Made by a program: the position numbers and the translations under genes
The notes under the pieces: model-generated
The model's input: only the letters and a program-made list of their open reading frames with translations
Databases searched by the model: none
Told to the model about the DNA's origin: nothing
Source: Celeribacter halophilus
Lineage (GTDB): Bacteria; Pseudomonadota; Alphaproteobacteria; Rhodobacterales; Rhodobacteraceae
Direction of reading: 5' to 3'
Assembly: GCF_900114135.1 (NCBI RefSeq)
Contig: NZ_FORY01000005.1
Coordinates: 1-64,000 of the forward strand
DNA: 64,000 nt
In this document: in pieces, positions 8,332 to 17,753 of the stretch
Layout: each line of letters starts with the position of its first letter
Position numbering within the stretch: the stretch's first letter is position 1

Positions 8332-10218
8332 ATGCAAGGCCTTCTGGCCCAAGCCGTTATCTATCTCGCCGCTATGGTTGTCGCTGTTCCTCTGGCCCGC
8401 CGTTTGGGTCTTGGCTCCGTGCTGGGCTATCTCCTCGCGGGGATGATGATCGGGCCTGTGCTCGGGCTTGTGCAACATAACGAAAGCGAAGATCTGCTGC
8501 ATTTTGCCGAGTTCGGCGTGGTCATGATGCTGTTTCTGATCGGGCTTGAACTGGACCCGCGCGGCCTTTGGGAAATGCGGCACAAGCTGTTGGGCATGGG
8601 CGGGTTACAAGTCCTCGTCACAACCTCTGTCGTGGCAGGCGCTGCGGTCTGGTTCGGACAAAGCTGGCAGACGGGGCTGGCCCTTGGCATGATTCTGTCG
8701 CTGTCCTCCACCGCCGTGGTTCTGCAAACCCTGTCGGAGAAAAACCTGATCCATACCGGCGGGGGGCGTGCGGCCTTTTCCGTGCTTTTGACACAGGACA
8801 TCGCCGTCATCCCGATGCTGGCGCTGATGCCGCTTCTGGCGACCGGATCACGCCTGTCGATCAATCCGGACGGCTCTATCAGCCGCGCCTCCGATGCCAC
8901 CCATGCTGCCGATCACGGTGCTTCGCTTGTGGCAGGGCTGCCCGCCTGGGGGGTCACTCTGGTGACACTGGGAGCGGTGGCCGCGATCATCCTTGCCGGT
9001 GTGTTTCTCACCCGACCGGTGTTTCGCTACATCCACTCCGCCAACCTGCGCGAGATTTATACCGCCGTCGCCCTTCTGATCGTCATTGGCATCGCCTTGC
9101 TCATGACTGAGGTCGGTCTCTCTCCGGCTCTGGGCACCTTCCTTGCGGGCGTCGTTCTGGCAAACTCCGAATTTCGCCATGAGTTGGAAAGCTCCATCGA
9201 ACCGTTCAAAGGTCTGCTTTTGGGGCTGTTCTTCATCGCCGTGGGCGCAGGCGTCAATTTCACCGTGTTGTTCCGCGACCCCATCACCATCATCGGTCTA
9301 ACGGTCATGCTCATGATCACCAAAGGGCTGATCCTCTATGGCATCGGGCGGGTGTTCAAACTGCGCACACGCGGGCAGTGGTTGTTCACCCTGTCTCTGG
9401 CGCAAGCAGGCGAATTCGGCATGGTGCTGACAACCTTCTCCCTGCAACAGGGGGTTCTGGCCCCCTACATGGGCGAACGGGTGCTCTTGATCATCGCCCT
9501 CTCCCTGCTCTTCACCCCGCTATTCTTCATCTTGCAGGACTACCTGCGCGCGAAACTCTCCGAACGATCAGAAGAGGCCCCTGCCGATGACATTGACGAG
9601 CAACAGGAGATCATTATCGCAGGGATCGGACGTTTCGGTCAGGTGGTGAACCGGCTGGTACAAGCCTCGGGCTTTCACACAACCGTTCTGGACAACAATC
9701 TGAAAACCATCCAGCTCATGCGCAAATTCGGTTTCAAGGGATTCTTTGGCGACCCCACACGGCCCGAGTTGCTCCACGCCGCAGGGATCGACACAGCCCG
9801 CGTTCTGGTCATCACCCTCGACGATCCGAAAGCGGCCACGCAACTGGTGCGCTACGCGCGTAGCATCCGGCCCGACCTGTTCATCATCGTGCGCGCCCGC
9901 GACCGCATCCATGTCTATGAACTGTTCAAGGCAGGCGCCGACAAGATCGTGCGCGAATTGTTCGACAGCTCACTGCGTGCAGGCCGGTATGTGCTGGAGG
10001 AAATGGGCTTTTCCGAATATGACGCTGCCGTCACCGAACAGGCCTATTTCCAGCATGACCGCGAGGCGCTGCGCTCTCTGGCCGAGCTTTGGGACCCGAA
10101 CACGCCGGTGTCCGAAAACGCCGAATATGTTGCGCGGTCACAGGCGCTCGACAAAGCCTTCGAGGCGGCCTTGCTCACCGAACTGGAACGCAAACGACAG
10201 GCGAATGACGCGGCCTGA
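8332..10218 (+). CDS. Monovalent cation:proton antiporter, CPA2 / KefB-KefC type
   Basis: 628 residues. The first 400 form a multi-span membrane domain of the Na+/H+ exchanger fold, with the CPA2 hallmarks LGYLLAGMMIGP, FLIGLELDP, LSLSSTAVVLQ and LGTFLAGVVLANSEFRHELE. From about residue 425 there is a cytoplasmic RCK/TrkA-N domain with nucleotide-binding GIGRFGQ and an acidic VLDNN strand end. This is the KefB/KefC layout: K+ efflux in exchange for H+ at the inner membrane, usually gated by glutathione adducts or nucleotides. Start ATG 8332 follows AAGGA. No KefF/KefG partner is adjacent. Substrate is inferred from the family. Confidence 0.85.
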   Translation: MQGLLAQAVIYLAAMVVAVPLARRLGLGSVLGYLLAGMMIGPVLGLVQHNESEDLLHFAEFGVVMMLFLIGLELDPRGLWEMRHKLLGMGGLQVLVTTSVVAGAAVWFGQSWQTGLALGMILSLSSTAVVLQTLSEKNLIHTGGGRAAFSVLLTQDIAVIPMLALMPLLATGSRLSINPDGSISRASDATHAADHGASLVAGLPAWGVTLVTLGAVAAIILAGVFLTRPVFRYIHSANLREIYTAVALLIVIGIALLMTEVGLSPALGTFLAGVVLANSEFRHELESSIEPFKGLLLGLFFIAVGAGVNFTVLFRDPITIIGLTVMLMITKGLILYGIGRVFKLRTRGQWLFTLSLAQAGEFGMVLTTFSLQQGVLAPYMGERVLLIIALSLLFTPLFFILQDYLRAKLSERSEEAPADDIDEQQEIIIAGIGRFGQVVNRLVQASGFHTTVLDNNLKTIQLMRKFGFKGFFGDPTRPELLHAAGIDTARVLVITLDDPKAATQLVRYARSIRPDLFIIVRARDRIHVYELFKAGADKIVRELFDSSLRAGRYVLEEMGFSEYDAAVTEQAYFQHDREALRSLAELWDPNTPVSENAEYVARSQALDKAFEAALLTELERKRQANDAA

Positions 10219-10242
10219 GCCGCGCCGCCTGCATCCGCGTAA

Positions 10243-11247
10243 CTATGTGATGGAGACGCCCGCTTCGGCAAATGTCGCCATGCCGGAGAGACATTCCACC
10301 GCTGCCTTGACCAGCGGGATCGCCAGACCTGCGCCCGACCCTTCACCAAGACGCAAGCCCATCGCCACCAAGGGCTCCTTGCCCAATTCCGCCAGCACAG
10401 CGCCATGGGCGGCTTCAGCCGAGACATGCCCCGCAAGGCAATGATCCAGCGCGCCGGACACGGTTTTCTCAAGCACCGCCGCCGCCGCGCAACAGATAAA
10501 CCCGTCCAGCACCACAGGAATACGAAGATGCCGCGCCCGCGCAATCGCGCCGGCCATCGCCGCCACTTCGCGCCCGCCCAGTGCGGCCAGACTCTCCAGC
10601 GGCGCTTTTCCCGCGTGCAAAGCGACACCGGCGGCACAGACCTCTTCCTTGATCTTCAGCCCTGCATCATCAACCCCCGTGCCGCGTCCGACCCAGTCAG
10701 ACGCCGCGCCACCAAACAGTGCATTGGCCAGTGCCGCCGCAGAGGTGGTGTTGCCGATCCCCATTTCACCGACCACCAACAAATCCGATTGCGGATCCAC
10801 CGCTTCCCAACCAACCTTGAGCGCGGCAACACATTCCGCCTCGCTCATCGCGGGCGCTTGGGTGAAATCCGCAGTCGGGCGCTCCAGTTCGATCGGATGC
10901 ACCGACATCACCGCACCGGCATTGCGGGCCAGTTGGTTGATCGCCGCGCCGCCATGCTCGAAATTCGCCACCATCTGCACCGTGACCTCCACAGGAAAGG
11001 CCGAAACACCGCGCGCTGTGATCCCGTGATTGCCCGCAAAAATCGCCACTTGAGGATGGGTGATCCGTGGCCGTCCCTCGCCGCGCCAGCTTGCATACCA
11101 AACGCCGATCTCTTCGAGACGCCCCAACGACCCCGCAGGCTTGGTCAACTGCGCATTGCGCTCTTGTGCCGCCTCTTTCGCCGCCTCGTCCGGACCAGGA
11201 GCCTGTTTCAGAAGCAGTTCAAAGCTGGCAAGATCGGAAAAAGTCAC
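10243..11247 (-). CDS. cobT: Nicotinate-nucleotide-dimethylbenzimidazole phosphoribosyltransferase
   Basis: 334 residues from a GTG at 11247, preceded by GGGAG at good distance. An upstream in-frame extension to 11655 lies over cobS and is rejected. Hallmarks are [27 protein letters not shown] and, near the end, [12 protein letters not shown] with the catalytic glutamate. The enzyme makes alpha-ribazole phosphate from nicotinate mononucleotide and dimethylbenzimidazole in nucleotide-loop assembly of cobalamin. It is divergent from cobS across 76 bp, which is too short for a cobalamin riboswitch, and none is visible. It converges on the antiporter gene 24 bp away. Confidence 0.95.
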   Translation of the reverse strand: MTFSDLASFELLLKQAPGPDEAAKEAAQERNAQLTKPAGSLGRLEEIGVWYASWRGEGRPRITHPQVAIFAGNHGITARGVSAFPVEVTVQMVANFEHGGAAINQLARNAGAVMSVHPIELERPTADFTQAPAMSEAECVAALKVGWEAVDPQSDLLVVGEMGIGNTTSAAALANALFGGAASDWVGRGTGVDDAGLKIKEEVCAAGVALHAGKAPLESLAALGGREVAAMAGAIARARHLRIPVVLDGFICCAAAAVLEKTVSGALDHCLAGHVSAEAAHGAVLAELGKEPLVAMGLRLGEGSGAGLAIPLVKAAVECLSGMATFAEAGVSIT

Positions 11248-11323
11248 GTCAGGGTCTCCCTCATTGTGTTTCAACGAGAAGGGTTTTATCCCGAGTTTAC
11301 CGCCAAGGACAGGAGCGATTGAG

Positions 11324-12076
11324 ATGACCACAACATTCCGCCCACAGCCCACCGATATGGTCACGGCACTGGCGCTTTTGACCCGCATTCCGGTCCGCGC
11401 CACCTTCACACGCAGCGCCGAATCCGCTTGGGCCTTCCCCTTGGCCGGACTGGCCGTGGGTGTGATCGCCGGAGCCGTCGCCACCATCGCGGGCTGGTTC
11501 AGCTTGGGAGCGGGCCTGATCGCGGGGTTCACCCTCGCCGCTCTGGTCATTGCCACAGGGGCCATGCACGAGGACGGGCTGGCGGATTGTGCCGACGGGT
11601 TCTGGGGCGGGTTCGAGCGCACACGTCGCCTTGAAATCATGCGCGACAGCCGCATCGGCGCTTATGGCGTGCTGGCCCTGATCCTCGGGCTATTACTGCG
11701 CTTCACCGCGCTCTCCACACTGGCCCATGAGGATGTGATCGTCACAACCGTCATCGCCTCCGCCCTGCTCTCGCGCGCGACCATCCCCTATGTCATGACA
11801 CTCCTGCCGCACGCCCGCCGCGACGGGCTCTCGGTGCAGACCGGTCGCCCGCCCCGCGCAGCAGCCAGCCTTGGCGCGGTCATCGCGCTTGCGCTGTCAT
11901 GGCTGGTGGTCGGATTTGTGCCCACCGTGGTCGCGGCCTCTGCCGTCACCGCCACCGCATTTTGCGCCGCACGGATCGCACGAGCCAAGATCGGCGGCCA
12001 GACAGGCGATGTTCTGGGCGCCACCCAGATGCTCACAGAAATCGCGGCCCTCACGGTTTTTGCCGCCTTCGCATAA
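11324..12076 (+). CDS. cobS: Adenosylcobinamide-GDP ribazoletransferase
   Basis: 250 residues from ATG 11324 (AGGAG 8 bp upstream). It is an integral membrane protein with several Ala/Val/Leu-rich helices. It carries the family signature [15 protein letters not shown] near residue 85 and [10 protein letters not shown] shortly after. It joins adenosylcobinamide-GDP with alpha-ribazole to give adenosylcobalamin, the last step of the loop assembly begun by CobT, which is encoded divergently next door. A strong hairpin terminator follows at 12118-12152. Confidence 0.95.
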   Translation: MTTTFRPQPTDMVTALALLTRIPVRATFTRSAESAWAFPLAGLAVGVIAGAVATIAGWFSLGAGLIAGFTLAALVIATGAMHEDGLADCADGFWGGFERTRRLEIMRDSRIGAYGVLALILGLLLRFTALSTLAHEDVIVTTVIASALLSRATIPYVMTLLPHARRDGLSVQTGRPPRAAASLGAVIALALSWLVVGFVPTVVAASAVTATAFCAARIARAKIGGQTGDVLGATQMLTEIAALTVFAAFA

Positions 12077-12117
12077 CATCACCGCGCGACAAGCGGACAC
12101 GACAAAGCAGACACGGA

Positions 12118-12152
12118 AAAACCGCCGAAGAGGTCTCCCTCCCGGCGGTTTC
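12118..12152 (+). terminator. Terminator after cobS, possibly bidirectional
   Basis: AAACCGCCG and CGGCGGTTT form a perfect 9-bp stem with a 17-nt loop, with an A-run before and T-rich sequence after. It sits between convergent cobS and carD, so it may serve both. Confidence 0.8.
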
Positions 12153-12194
12153 CTTTGTGCTGGAAATACTCATTCCAGCCGGATCATGCGGCAC

Positions 12195-12704
12195 TCAGGC
12201 CGCGCGGCTGACCAGAACTTCGCTGACTTTCTTCTGTGCATCGGCCTCGTCGGAGCCCGAGACTGCCGCCACTTCGCGGGTCAGACGGTCAAGTGCCGCT
12301 TCGTAAAGCTGGCGCTCGGAATAGCTCTGTTCGCGCTGGTCATCCGTGCGGTGCAGGTCGCGCACCACTTCGGCAATGGCGATCAGGTCACCGGAGTTGA
12401 TCTTTTGCTCATACTCCTGCGCACGACGCGACCACATGGCACGTTTGACCTTGGCCTTGCCTTTCAGGGTCTTCATCGCATCCTGAATCAGCTCGGGCGA
12501 GGACAGCGAGCGCAGGCCGGATTCGACCGCTTTATTGGTCGGAACGCGCAGCGTCATCTTGTCCTTTTCAAAGGCGATGACAAATAGTTCGAGGGACATG
12601 CCCGCGATTTCCTGTTCTTCGATCGACATGATCTGACCGACACCATGTGCCGGATAAACAACGTAATCGTTGGGGCGGAATTCAGATTTCTTGGTCTTGC
12701 TCAT
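12195..12704 (-). CDS. carD: CarD/CdnL-family RNA polymerase-binding regulator
   Basis: 169 residues. The N-terminal Tudor-like RNAP-interaction domain is clear (EFRPNDYVVYPAHGVGQI). A helical C-terminal DNA-contacting part follows, with KVKRAMWSRRAQEYEQKI, the region whose tryptophan in the family stabilises the open promoter complex. CarD/CdnL proteins bind the RNAP beta subunit and act at housekeeping promoters, in Caulobacter and related bacteria affecting growth and ribosomal promoters. Single gene, with a 380-bp upstream gap. Confidence 0.93.
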   Translation of the reverse strand: MSKTKKSEFRPNDYVVYPAHGVGQIMSIEEQEIAGMSLELFVIAFEKDKMTLRVPTNKAVESGLRSLSSPELIQDAMKTLKGKAKVKRAMWSRRAQEYEQKINSGDLIAIAEVVRDLHRTDDQREQSYSERQLYEAALDRLTREVAAVSGSDEADAQKKVSEVLVSRAA

Positions 12705-13031
12705 TTGCAGGTTTTTTCCTCAGACGGGACCGTTTCCACCACGCCCGTTCAAATCATTCGCGTATAACTCAGGTCGAGACGTGCAGACACACACAAAAGT
12801 CTGCTAACATCGATCATAGCCGAGACGACCCTGATCCCTGAACGAGGCGCGAAAAACTCAATCCCCTTCAAGCTGTGCTTTGGGGGTTGAGGTTGATATG
12901 TCCTGACGTGGTTCGAAGAACATACCACAAAAAACACCCCAAAGAAAGCATAGCGGGCGGAAAGGCTCTCTATCTGCTTGTTTTCAGGGGCTTACACCGG
13001 AATTCGACCCCATGACGGGGTTTTCAGACTC
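12705..13031. other. Intergenic region upstream of carD
   Basis: This non-coding stretch must hold the carD promoter. It also contains an inverted repeat, CTTTGGGG at 12878-12885 and CCCCAAAG at 12937-12944, enclosing a smaller ATGT/ACAT pair. This could be a structured leader or a regulator site. No gene is supported. Confidence 0.5.
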
Positions 13032-13055
13032 AAAAGGCCCCCGACAGGGAGCCTT
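13032..13055 (-). terminator. Terminator downstream of fdxA
   Basis: On the minus strand, GGCTCC-CTGTC-GGGGCC forms a six-pair stem (one G-T) followed by TTTT, about 30 bp after the fdxA stop. Confidence 0.65.
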
Positions 13056-13084
13056 GAGCAGCGAATCAATCGCGGAAAATCAGA

Positions 13085-13423
13085 TCAGGAGCCTTCGCCC
13101 GGCGCTTCGGAGAAATATTTCTCCAGTTTGCCCGACTCACCATCGCGTTCTTCGTAGCCCGGCATCGGGTCTTTCTTTTCGAGGATCACGGGCCAGACTT
13201 CCGCATATTTGCGGTTCAGCTCGACCCACTTCTCCATATCCGGTTCCGTATCGGGCCGGATCGCATCTGCGGGGCATTCCGGTTCGCAAACGCCGCAATC
13301 GATACATTCATCGGGATGAATGACGAGCATGTTCTCACCCTCGTAGAAACAATCCACGGGGCAGACTTCGACACAGTCAGTGTATTTGCAGGCGATGCAG
13401 TTATCTAAAACGACATAAGTCAT
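13085..13423 (-). CDS. fdxA: Seven-iron ferredoxin FdxA
   Basis: 112 residues, the usual length for FdxA. The N-terminal cluster binding residues are in [17 protein letters not shown] and [16 protein letters not shown], giving one [3Fe-4S] and one [4Fe-4S] cluster as in Azotobacter-type FdI proteins. The C-terminal extension ([12 protein letters not shown]) is typical of the family. A soluble low-potential electron carrier; the partner is not shown by context. It lies 51 bp downstream of the S4-domain gene on the same strand. Confidence 0.95.
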   Translation of the reverse strand: MTYVVLDNCIACKYTDCVEVCPVDCFYEGENMLVIHPDECIDCGVCEPECPADAIRPDTEPDMEKWVELNRKYAEVWPVILEKKDPMPGYEERDGESGKLEKYFSEAPGEGS

Positions 13424-13474
13424 TGCGGCTATCCACTTTGCTCTCTTGCGCCCTAGCTAGCCGCAAGTGCCGGA

Positions 13475-13855
13475 TCATTCAAGCATGTCTGCACGGGAAA
13501 GGAGGCCGGTGCGACGATCTTTCTTTGTCGGACGCCCTTTTCCCTCGAATCGCGGCGATGGCGGAACACGGTCCTCTTTCGCCACTTCCGGCGTCAGATC
13601 CGCATAAAGCATCTGCGCCTCGGGGGCCGGTCCGCGCCGTGTGCCACAGGCCTCGATCCTGACAATGCGAATCTGTCGGCCCTGCGCAAAGGTCAGAACA
13701 TCGCCCGCGCCCACGGCTGTTGCGGCTTTCGAGACCTTGTTGGAATTGATCCGCACATGGCCCCCCGTGACCTGTTTTGACGCAAGGCCACGGGTTTTGA
13801 AAAAGCGGGCATACCAAAGCCACTTGTCGAGACGAATGGTCTCCCGCTTCTCCAT
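13475..13855 (-). CDS. S4-domain RNA-binding protein, HSP15-like
   Basis: 126 residues. The N-terminal S4 domain begins RLDKWLWYARFFKTRGLA and contains HVRINSNKVSKAA, matching Hsp15/HslR proteins. Those proteins rescue stalled 50S subunits carrying nascent chains. The C-terminus is a basic tail (KGRPTKKDRRTGLL). The ATG at 13855 directly adjoins the stop of the helicase gene, so the two are translationally coupled. A ribosome-associated role fits the neighbouring RNA helicase. Confidence 0.88.
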   Translation of the reverse strand: MEKRETIRLDKWLWYARFFKTRGLASKQVTGGHVRINSNKVSKAATAVGAGDVLTFAQGRQIRIVRIEACGTRRGPAPEAQMLYADLTPEVAKEDRVPPSPRFEGKGRPTKKDRRTGLLSRADMLE

Positions 13856-16726
13856 TTACTTCTTGTCCTTGAGCCCCATAAGCGCCGCGGCGAAGGGGTT
13901 GTCGGGATCAATCGGCTTCTCTTTGCGCGGCGGGCGAGCGGAGAAGGTCTTGGGCTGGTTGTCTCCCTTGCCGCCATCGCGACGGGGTTTGCCACCTTTT
14001 TTGCCCTGCGGCTTGCCGCCCTTCTTGCCTTGCGGACGCTCGCCACCTTCGCGGCGCGGGCCACGACCGGCGTTGCGATTGCCGCCACGGTTTCCGCCCC
14101 AGGTGAAGGTGTAGAACACTTCCATCTCGGTTTCAGGCAGGCCCGCATCCGCCGCCACACCTTCAGGTGTTTCGGTATCTGCGAATTGTGCGGCTTCATC
14201 CTCGGCAGGTGCAGGTTCCGCGATTTCCGCAGAAGGCGCTTCACCCTCGTCGGGAATCTCTGCGGCCACACCGGAGAGGTCCGCCGGAGCGTCCTCAGTG
14301 GTTTCGGCCGGAGCGGCTTCTGCCTCGATCACCTGATCGACGGCTTTCACCTTCACACGTTCGCCTTTTTCGGCCTTGTAGCCCATGCCGCCCATCAGAT
14401 CGGCAAATTGCTCAAGCGTCATACCGGTGATCGAGAGCATATCCGGATTGGCTTCGAACCCGCCACGGCTGTCCTGACTGCGCAGAAGGTCTGCGAGACG
14501 TTCCAGCATATCGATCCGAATCGCGCGCGAACCGGAGAGACGGTAGCCCGACATCGGATAATAACCGTCCGGTGCATCCGCCACGGCTGGGATCGTCACC
14601 AGTCCCGGCGGGGGGCTGTCGGGGAAGACATCGAATTTCGCGTTCAGCGCCCAGAGCAACAGACGCAGGCGCGTCGGTGCCGGTTTGAGCAGAAGCGGCA
14701 TGAAGATCGTGTATTGTCCGAACCGCACCCCGTGTTTGCGCAGCGCGCCACGGGCATCCTGATCCAGTTCCTTGACCTCTTGTGCCACCGCTTCGCGCGG
14801 GATCACGCCGAGGTTTTCGACCAGACGGAAAGCAAAACCGCGTGCCAGCCCTGTAAGGGTCTCGTCGCGGGACATGTTCAGAAGCGGCTCGAAGAGCGTC
14901 GCAATCTTACGGTCGATGAAATGTTGCAACCGGCGCTGGACTTTCTCCGCGACATCCTGCGCAACACCGTCATCGACGAAAGCCACAGCACGCGGTTTGA
15001 GCGCATCATCGCCCGCAACCAGCTTGCCCACGGCATGTTCGCCCCACATCAGGCCACCTTGTTCGGTGAAATCCATTTCCGTGTCCGGCGCATTATAGAA
15101 CCGGTCCGCCCGCAGGCTGAACTCCGGCGCCAGAGCGGCCATCGCTGCTTGCGCAAGCGTCTTGGCCTCATCCGGCGTTGCCGCCTTGTCCTGCTGGAAA
15201 CGGAAACCCTCAAGACGGCCGACGAATTCGCCCTCGACCGTCACTTCACCCTTGTCGTTCACTTCGGCCACAAGGCCCTCCTTTTGCTTGAGCCGCCGAA
15301 GGAGCACACTCGTCCGCCGGTCCACAAATCTTTGCGTCAGTGCCCCATGAAGCGCATCTGACAATCGGTCTTCTACAGCGCGGGTCGCGCCGCGCCAATG
15401 GCTTTCGTCATCGACCCAGTTTTCACGCTGCGCAACATAGGTCCAAGTGCGAATATAGGCGAGTCTTTTAGACAGAGTGTCAATGTTCCCCTCTATCCGG
15501 TCAATGCGTTTGATCTGTTCGGCCAGCCAATCGTCGGGAACCCGCCCATATTCGTGCAAAAACTCGTAAATCCGCTCCAGAAGCGAGGTGTGTTCCCCGT
15601 GGCTGATTCCCCGAAAATCAGGAATGCGGCACACGTCCCACAGCAACCGCACGTCTTTCGTGCCGCGCAGGCGCGGGCGCACGGTTCTCAGATCCGCCAG
15701 CGTCTTGAGTGATTTGAGGTCATCCGCCTCGCGGGCCTTGACTAGTGACGGATCATTCGGCGCGATCTCCAATGAGGCGATGAGCCGGTCCACCGTGCCG
15801 AACTCAAGCCGCCCGTTGCGCCAATTGAGTTTCTTTTGCGGGGTAAAGCGATGCTCCTCGATGGCTTCGATCACCTCCGCGTCAAAGGGCTCCGCCTCCC
15901 CCGTCACGCCAAAGGTGCCGTCGGTCTGGTAGCGCCCTGCCCGCCCCGCGATCTGCGCCAGCTCGTTGGGCATCAAGGGCCGCATCCGCCGCCCGTCGAA
16001 TTTCACCGTCGATGAGAAGGCGACATGGGTGACGTCGAGATTGAGCCCCATGCCAATCGCATCCGTGGCAACAAGGTAATCCACATCGCCGTTTTGATAC
16101 ATCTCCACCTGCGCGTTGCGTGTGCGCGGGGACAAAGCCCCCATGACCACCGCCGCCCCGCCCTTCTGACGGCGCAGCAATTCCGCGATGGCATAGACAT
16201 CATCAACAGAAAACCCGACTATCGCGGCGCGTGCGGGCATCCGACTTATCTTTTTCGAACCTCCGTAGGTCAGACGCGAAAACCGGTCGCGGTGCATGAA
16301 TTGCGCCTTAGGCACCAGTGTCGCGATCACCGAACGCATCGAATCAGAGCCCATGAACAGGGTCTCATGGGTGCCGCGGGCATTCAGAAGCCGGTCGGTA
16401 AAGACATGGCCGCGTTCCGGATCGGCGCAGAGCTGGATTTCGTCAATGGCCAGAAAATCCGACCCCATCCCCGTGGGCATGGCCTCGACCGTGCAGACCC
16501 AATATTGCGCGCGCGGCGGCACGATACGTTCCTCGCCCGTCACCAACGCCACAACAGACGGCCCCCGTGCAGCCACGATCCGGTCATAGACCTCACGCGC
16601 CAGAAGCCGCAACGGCAGGCCGATGACGCCCGTGCGATAGGACAGCATCCGCTCGATCGCGTAATGGGTTTTGCCTGTGTTCGTGGGGCCGAGCACTGCC
16701 GTGATCCGACCGGTCATGCCCGTCAT
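13856..16726 (-). CDS. SUV3-like ATP-dependent RNA helicase
   Basis: 956 residues from ATG 16726 (MTGMTGRITAVLGPTNTGKT, with AAGG upstream). An upstream extension lacks a start signal and overlaps the TPR gene. Walker A is GPTNTGKT and the DEAH-type box is AIDEIQ. The helicase C-terminal half shows VATDAIGMGLNL and QIAGRAGR. This matches SUV3, the mitochondrial degradosome helicase, and its alphaproteobacterial relatives. The last 200 residues are an acidic linker and then a Lys/Gly/Arg-rich tail (GKKGGKPQGKKGGKP) likely to bind RNA or protein partners. It is probably a 3'-5' RNA unwinding enzyme in RNA decay. First gene of helicase-S4-fdxA. Confidence 0.9.
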   Translation of the reverse strand: MTGMTGRITAVLGPTNTGKTHYAIERMLSYRTGVIGLPLRLLAREVYDRIVAARGPSVVALVTGEERIVPPRAQYWVCTVEAMPTGMGSDFLAIDEIQLCADPERGHVFTDRLLNARGTHETLFMGSDSMRSVIATLVPKAQFMHRDRFSRLTYGGSKKISRMPARAAIVGFSVDDVYAIAELLRRQKGGAAVVMGALSPRTRNAQVEMYQNGDVDYLVATDAIGMGLNLDVTHVAFSSTVKFDGRRMRPLMPNELAQIAGRAGRYQTDGTFGVTGEAEPFDAEVIEAIEEHRFTPQKKLNWRNGRLEFGTVDRLIASLEIAPNDPSLVKAREADDLKSLKTLADLRTVRPRLRGTKDVRLLWDVCRIPDFRGISHGEHTSLLERIYEFLHEYGRVPDDWLAEQIKRIDRIEGNIDTLSKRLAYIRTWTYVAQRENWVDDESHWRGATRAVEDRLSDALHGALTQRFVDRRTSVLLRRLKQKEGLVAEVNDKGEVTVEGEFVGRLEGFRFQQDKAATPDEAKTLAQAAMAALAPEFSLRADRFYNAPDTEMDFTEQGGLMWGEHAVGKLVAGDDALKPRAVAFVDDGVAQDVAEKVQRRLQHFIDRKIATLFEPLLNMSRDETLTGLARGFAFRLVENLGVIPREAVAQEVKELDQDARGALRKHGVRFGQYTIFMPLLLKPAPTRLRLLLWALNAKFDVFPDSPPPGLVTIPAVADAPDGYYPMSGYRLSGSRAIRIDMLERLADLLRSQDSRGGFEANPDMLSITGMTLEQFADLMGGMGYKAEKGERVKVKAVDQVIEAEAAPAETTEDAPADLSGVAAEIPDEGEAPSAEIAEPAPAEDEAAQFADTETPEGVAADAGLPETEMEVFYTFTWGGNRGGNRNAGRGPRREGGERPQGKKGGKPQGKKGGKPRRDGGKGDNQPKTFSARPPRKEKPIDPDNPFAAALMGLKDKK

Positions 16727-16766
16727 TGGCTTCGCCTTTTCGTCTTTGATCCGAGTCGTGTGGGTT

Positions 16767-17324
16767 TTAGAGCGCCGTGCCCTCAAGCGCCAGTTCAAGA
16801 CGCGCAATCCGCTCCGAAAGCCCTTCCATCTGCGGGTGAATTTCCTGAATTTTCAACAGAACTTCCAGCGCACGCGGACTATCCCCGATCTCTTCAAGCA
16901 CAAGCGCAAGACCGGACAGCGCCCCGAAATGGCGCGGTTCGCGGCTCAGCACCACGCCGATATCGGCAATCGCCGGACCGTAGAGCCCCGCCATATAATA
17001 GGCCGTGGCACGCGCATTGTAGCCTTCGGTAAATTCCGGCGCATGATCCACCAGCGCGGTCAGATGCCCGATGGCCCCCTGCACATCACCGGCCTCCATC
17101 GCCGCACGTCCGCGCTCCAAGAGCAGATCCATCGCATCCGAACCGGAGCGCGACAGTTCCATGGCAATTTCCTGTTCGATCTGGCCCGCATCATAGACGT
17201 CGGCCACCGCGAGGTCGGAAAACAACGCATCCAGCCGCGCCTGATCGACGGCAAAAGCCGCAGAACCGGCAAAAACGAGCCAGAACGCAACGGCACATTT
17301 GAGAAACTGTCGCAATGCTTTCAT
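16767..17324 (-). CDS. Secreted TPR protein
   Basis: 185 residues from ATG 17324. It has a signal peptide (MKALRQFLKCAVAFWLVFAG ... AFA) cut near residue 25. About three tetratricopeptide-like helical pairs follow: ALVDHAPEFTEGYNARATAY, then PAIADIGVVLSREPRHFGAL, then ALEVLLKIQEIHPQMEGL. It should be a periplasmic scaffold protein. It lies 40 bp upstream of the helicase gene on the same strand and is divergent from the SCP2 gene. Partners are unknown. Confidence 0.8.
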   Translation of the reverse strand: MKALRQFLKCAVAFWLVFAGSAAFAVDQARLDALFSDLAVADVYDAGQIEQEIAMELSRSGSDAMDLLLERGRAAMEAGDVQGAIGHLTALVDHAPEFTEGYNARATAYYMAGLYGPAIADIGVVLSREPRHFGALSGLALVLEEIGDSPRALEVLLKIQEIHPQMEGLSERIARLELALEGTAL

Positions 17325-17415
17325 AACAATTTGGATTGTAGCTTTCTGATGCACATGTTCATAGTCACAAAAGAGTGGCCATACAGACTGTGCCAGACCA
17401 ACCGGAGAAATACCT

Positions 17416-17706
17416 ATGAGCGATCTCATCACCAAAGCCGTATCGGCACTGAACGAAAAGATGACCGGCGGCTTTGACGCTGGCGTTGCGAAATTCGTGA
17501 TCGAAGGCGAAGGCGCTATTGTTGTCGATGGCGAAGGCGCCCGTGCCGCAGACGATGACGCCGATGTCACCCTGACCGCCGATGTCGAAACCTTCCAAGG
17601 CATCATCGAAGGCGAAGTGAACCCCACCGCCGCCTTCATGCAGGGCAAACTCTCTGTAGATGGCGACATGGGACTTGCCATGCAGCTTGGCTCTGTGCTT
17701 GCCTGA
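17416..17706 (+). CDS. SCP2 sterol-binding-domain protein
   Basis: 96 residues, a single SCP2 domain: VAKFVIEGEGAIVVDGEG, then ADVTLTADVETFQGIIEGEV, and the closing GKLSVDGDMGLAMQLGSV. SCP2 domains bind lipids or acyl chains in a hydrophobic tunnel. No other domain is fused. The lipase-like gene 47 bp downstream suggests a lipid-related role, but the ligand is unknown. Confidence 0.9.
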   Translation: MSDLITKAVSALNEKMTGGFDAGVAKFVIEGEGAIVVDGEGARAADDDADVTLTADVETFQGIIEGEVNPTAAFMQGKLSVDGDMGLAMQLGSVLA

Positions 17707-17753
17707 GACCAAGCGCGTGTTTTTGTAGCGAGTTGAAAGTTGAGTGAAGCGCC

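Noticed and set aside
11248-11323. Possible cobalamin riboswitch between cobT and cobS
   Set aside because: 76 bp is too short, and no B12-box-like sequence is present.
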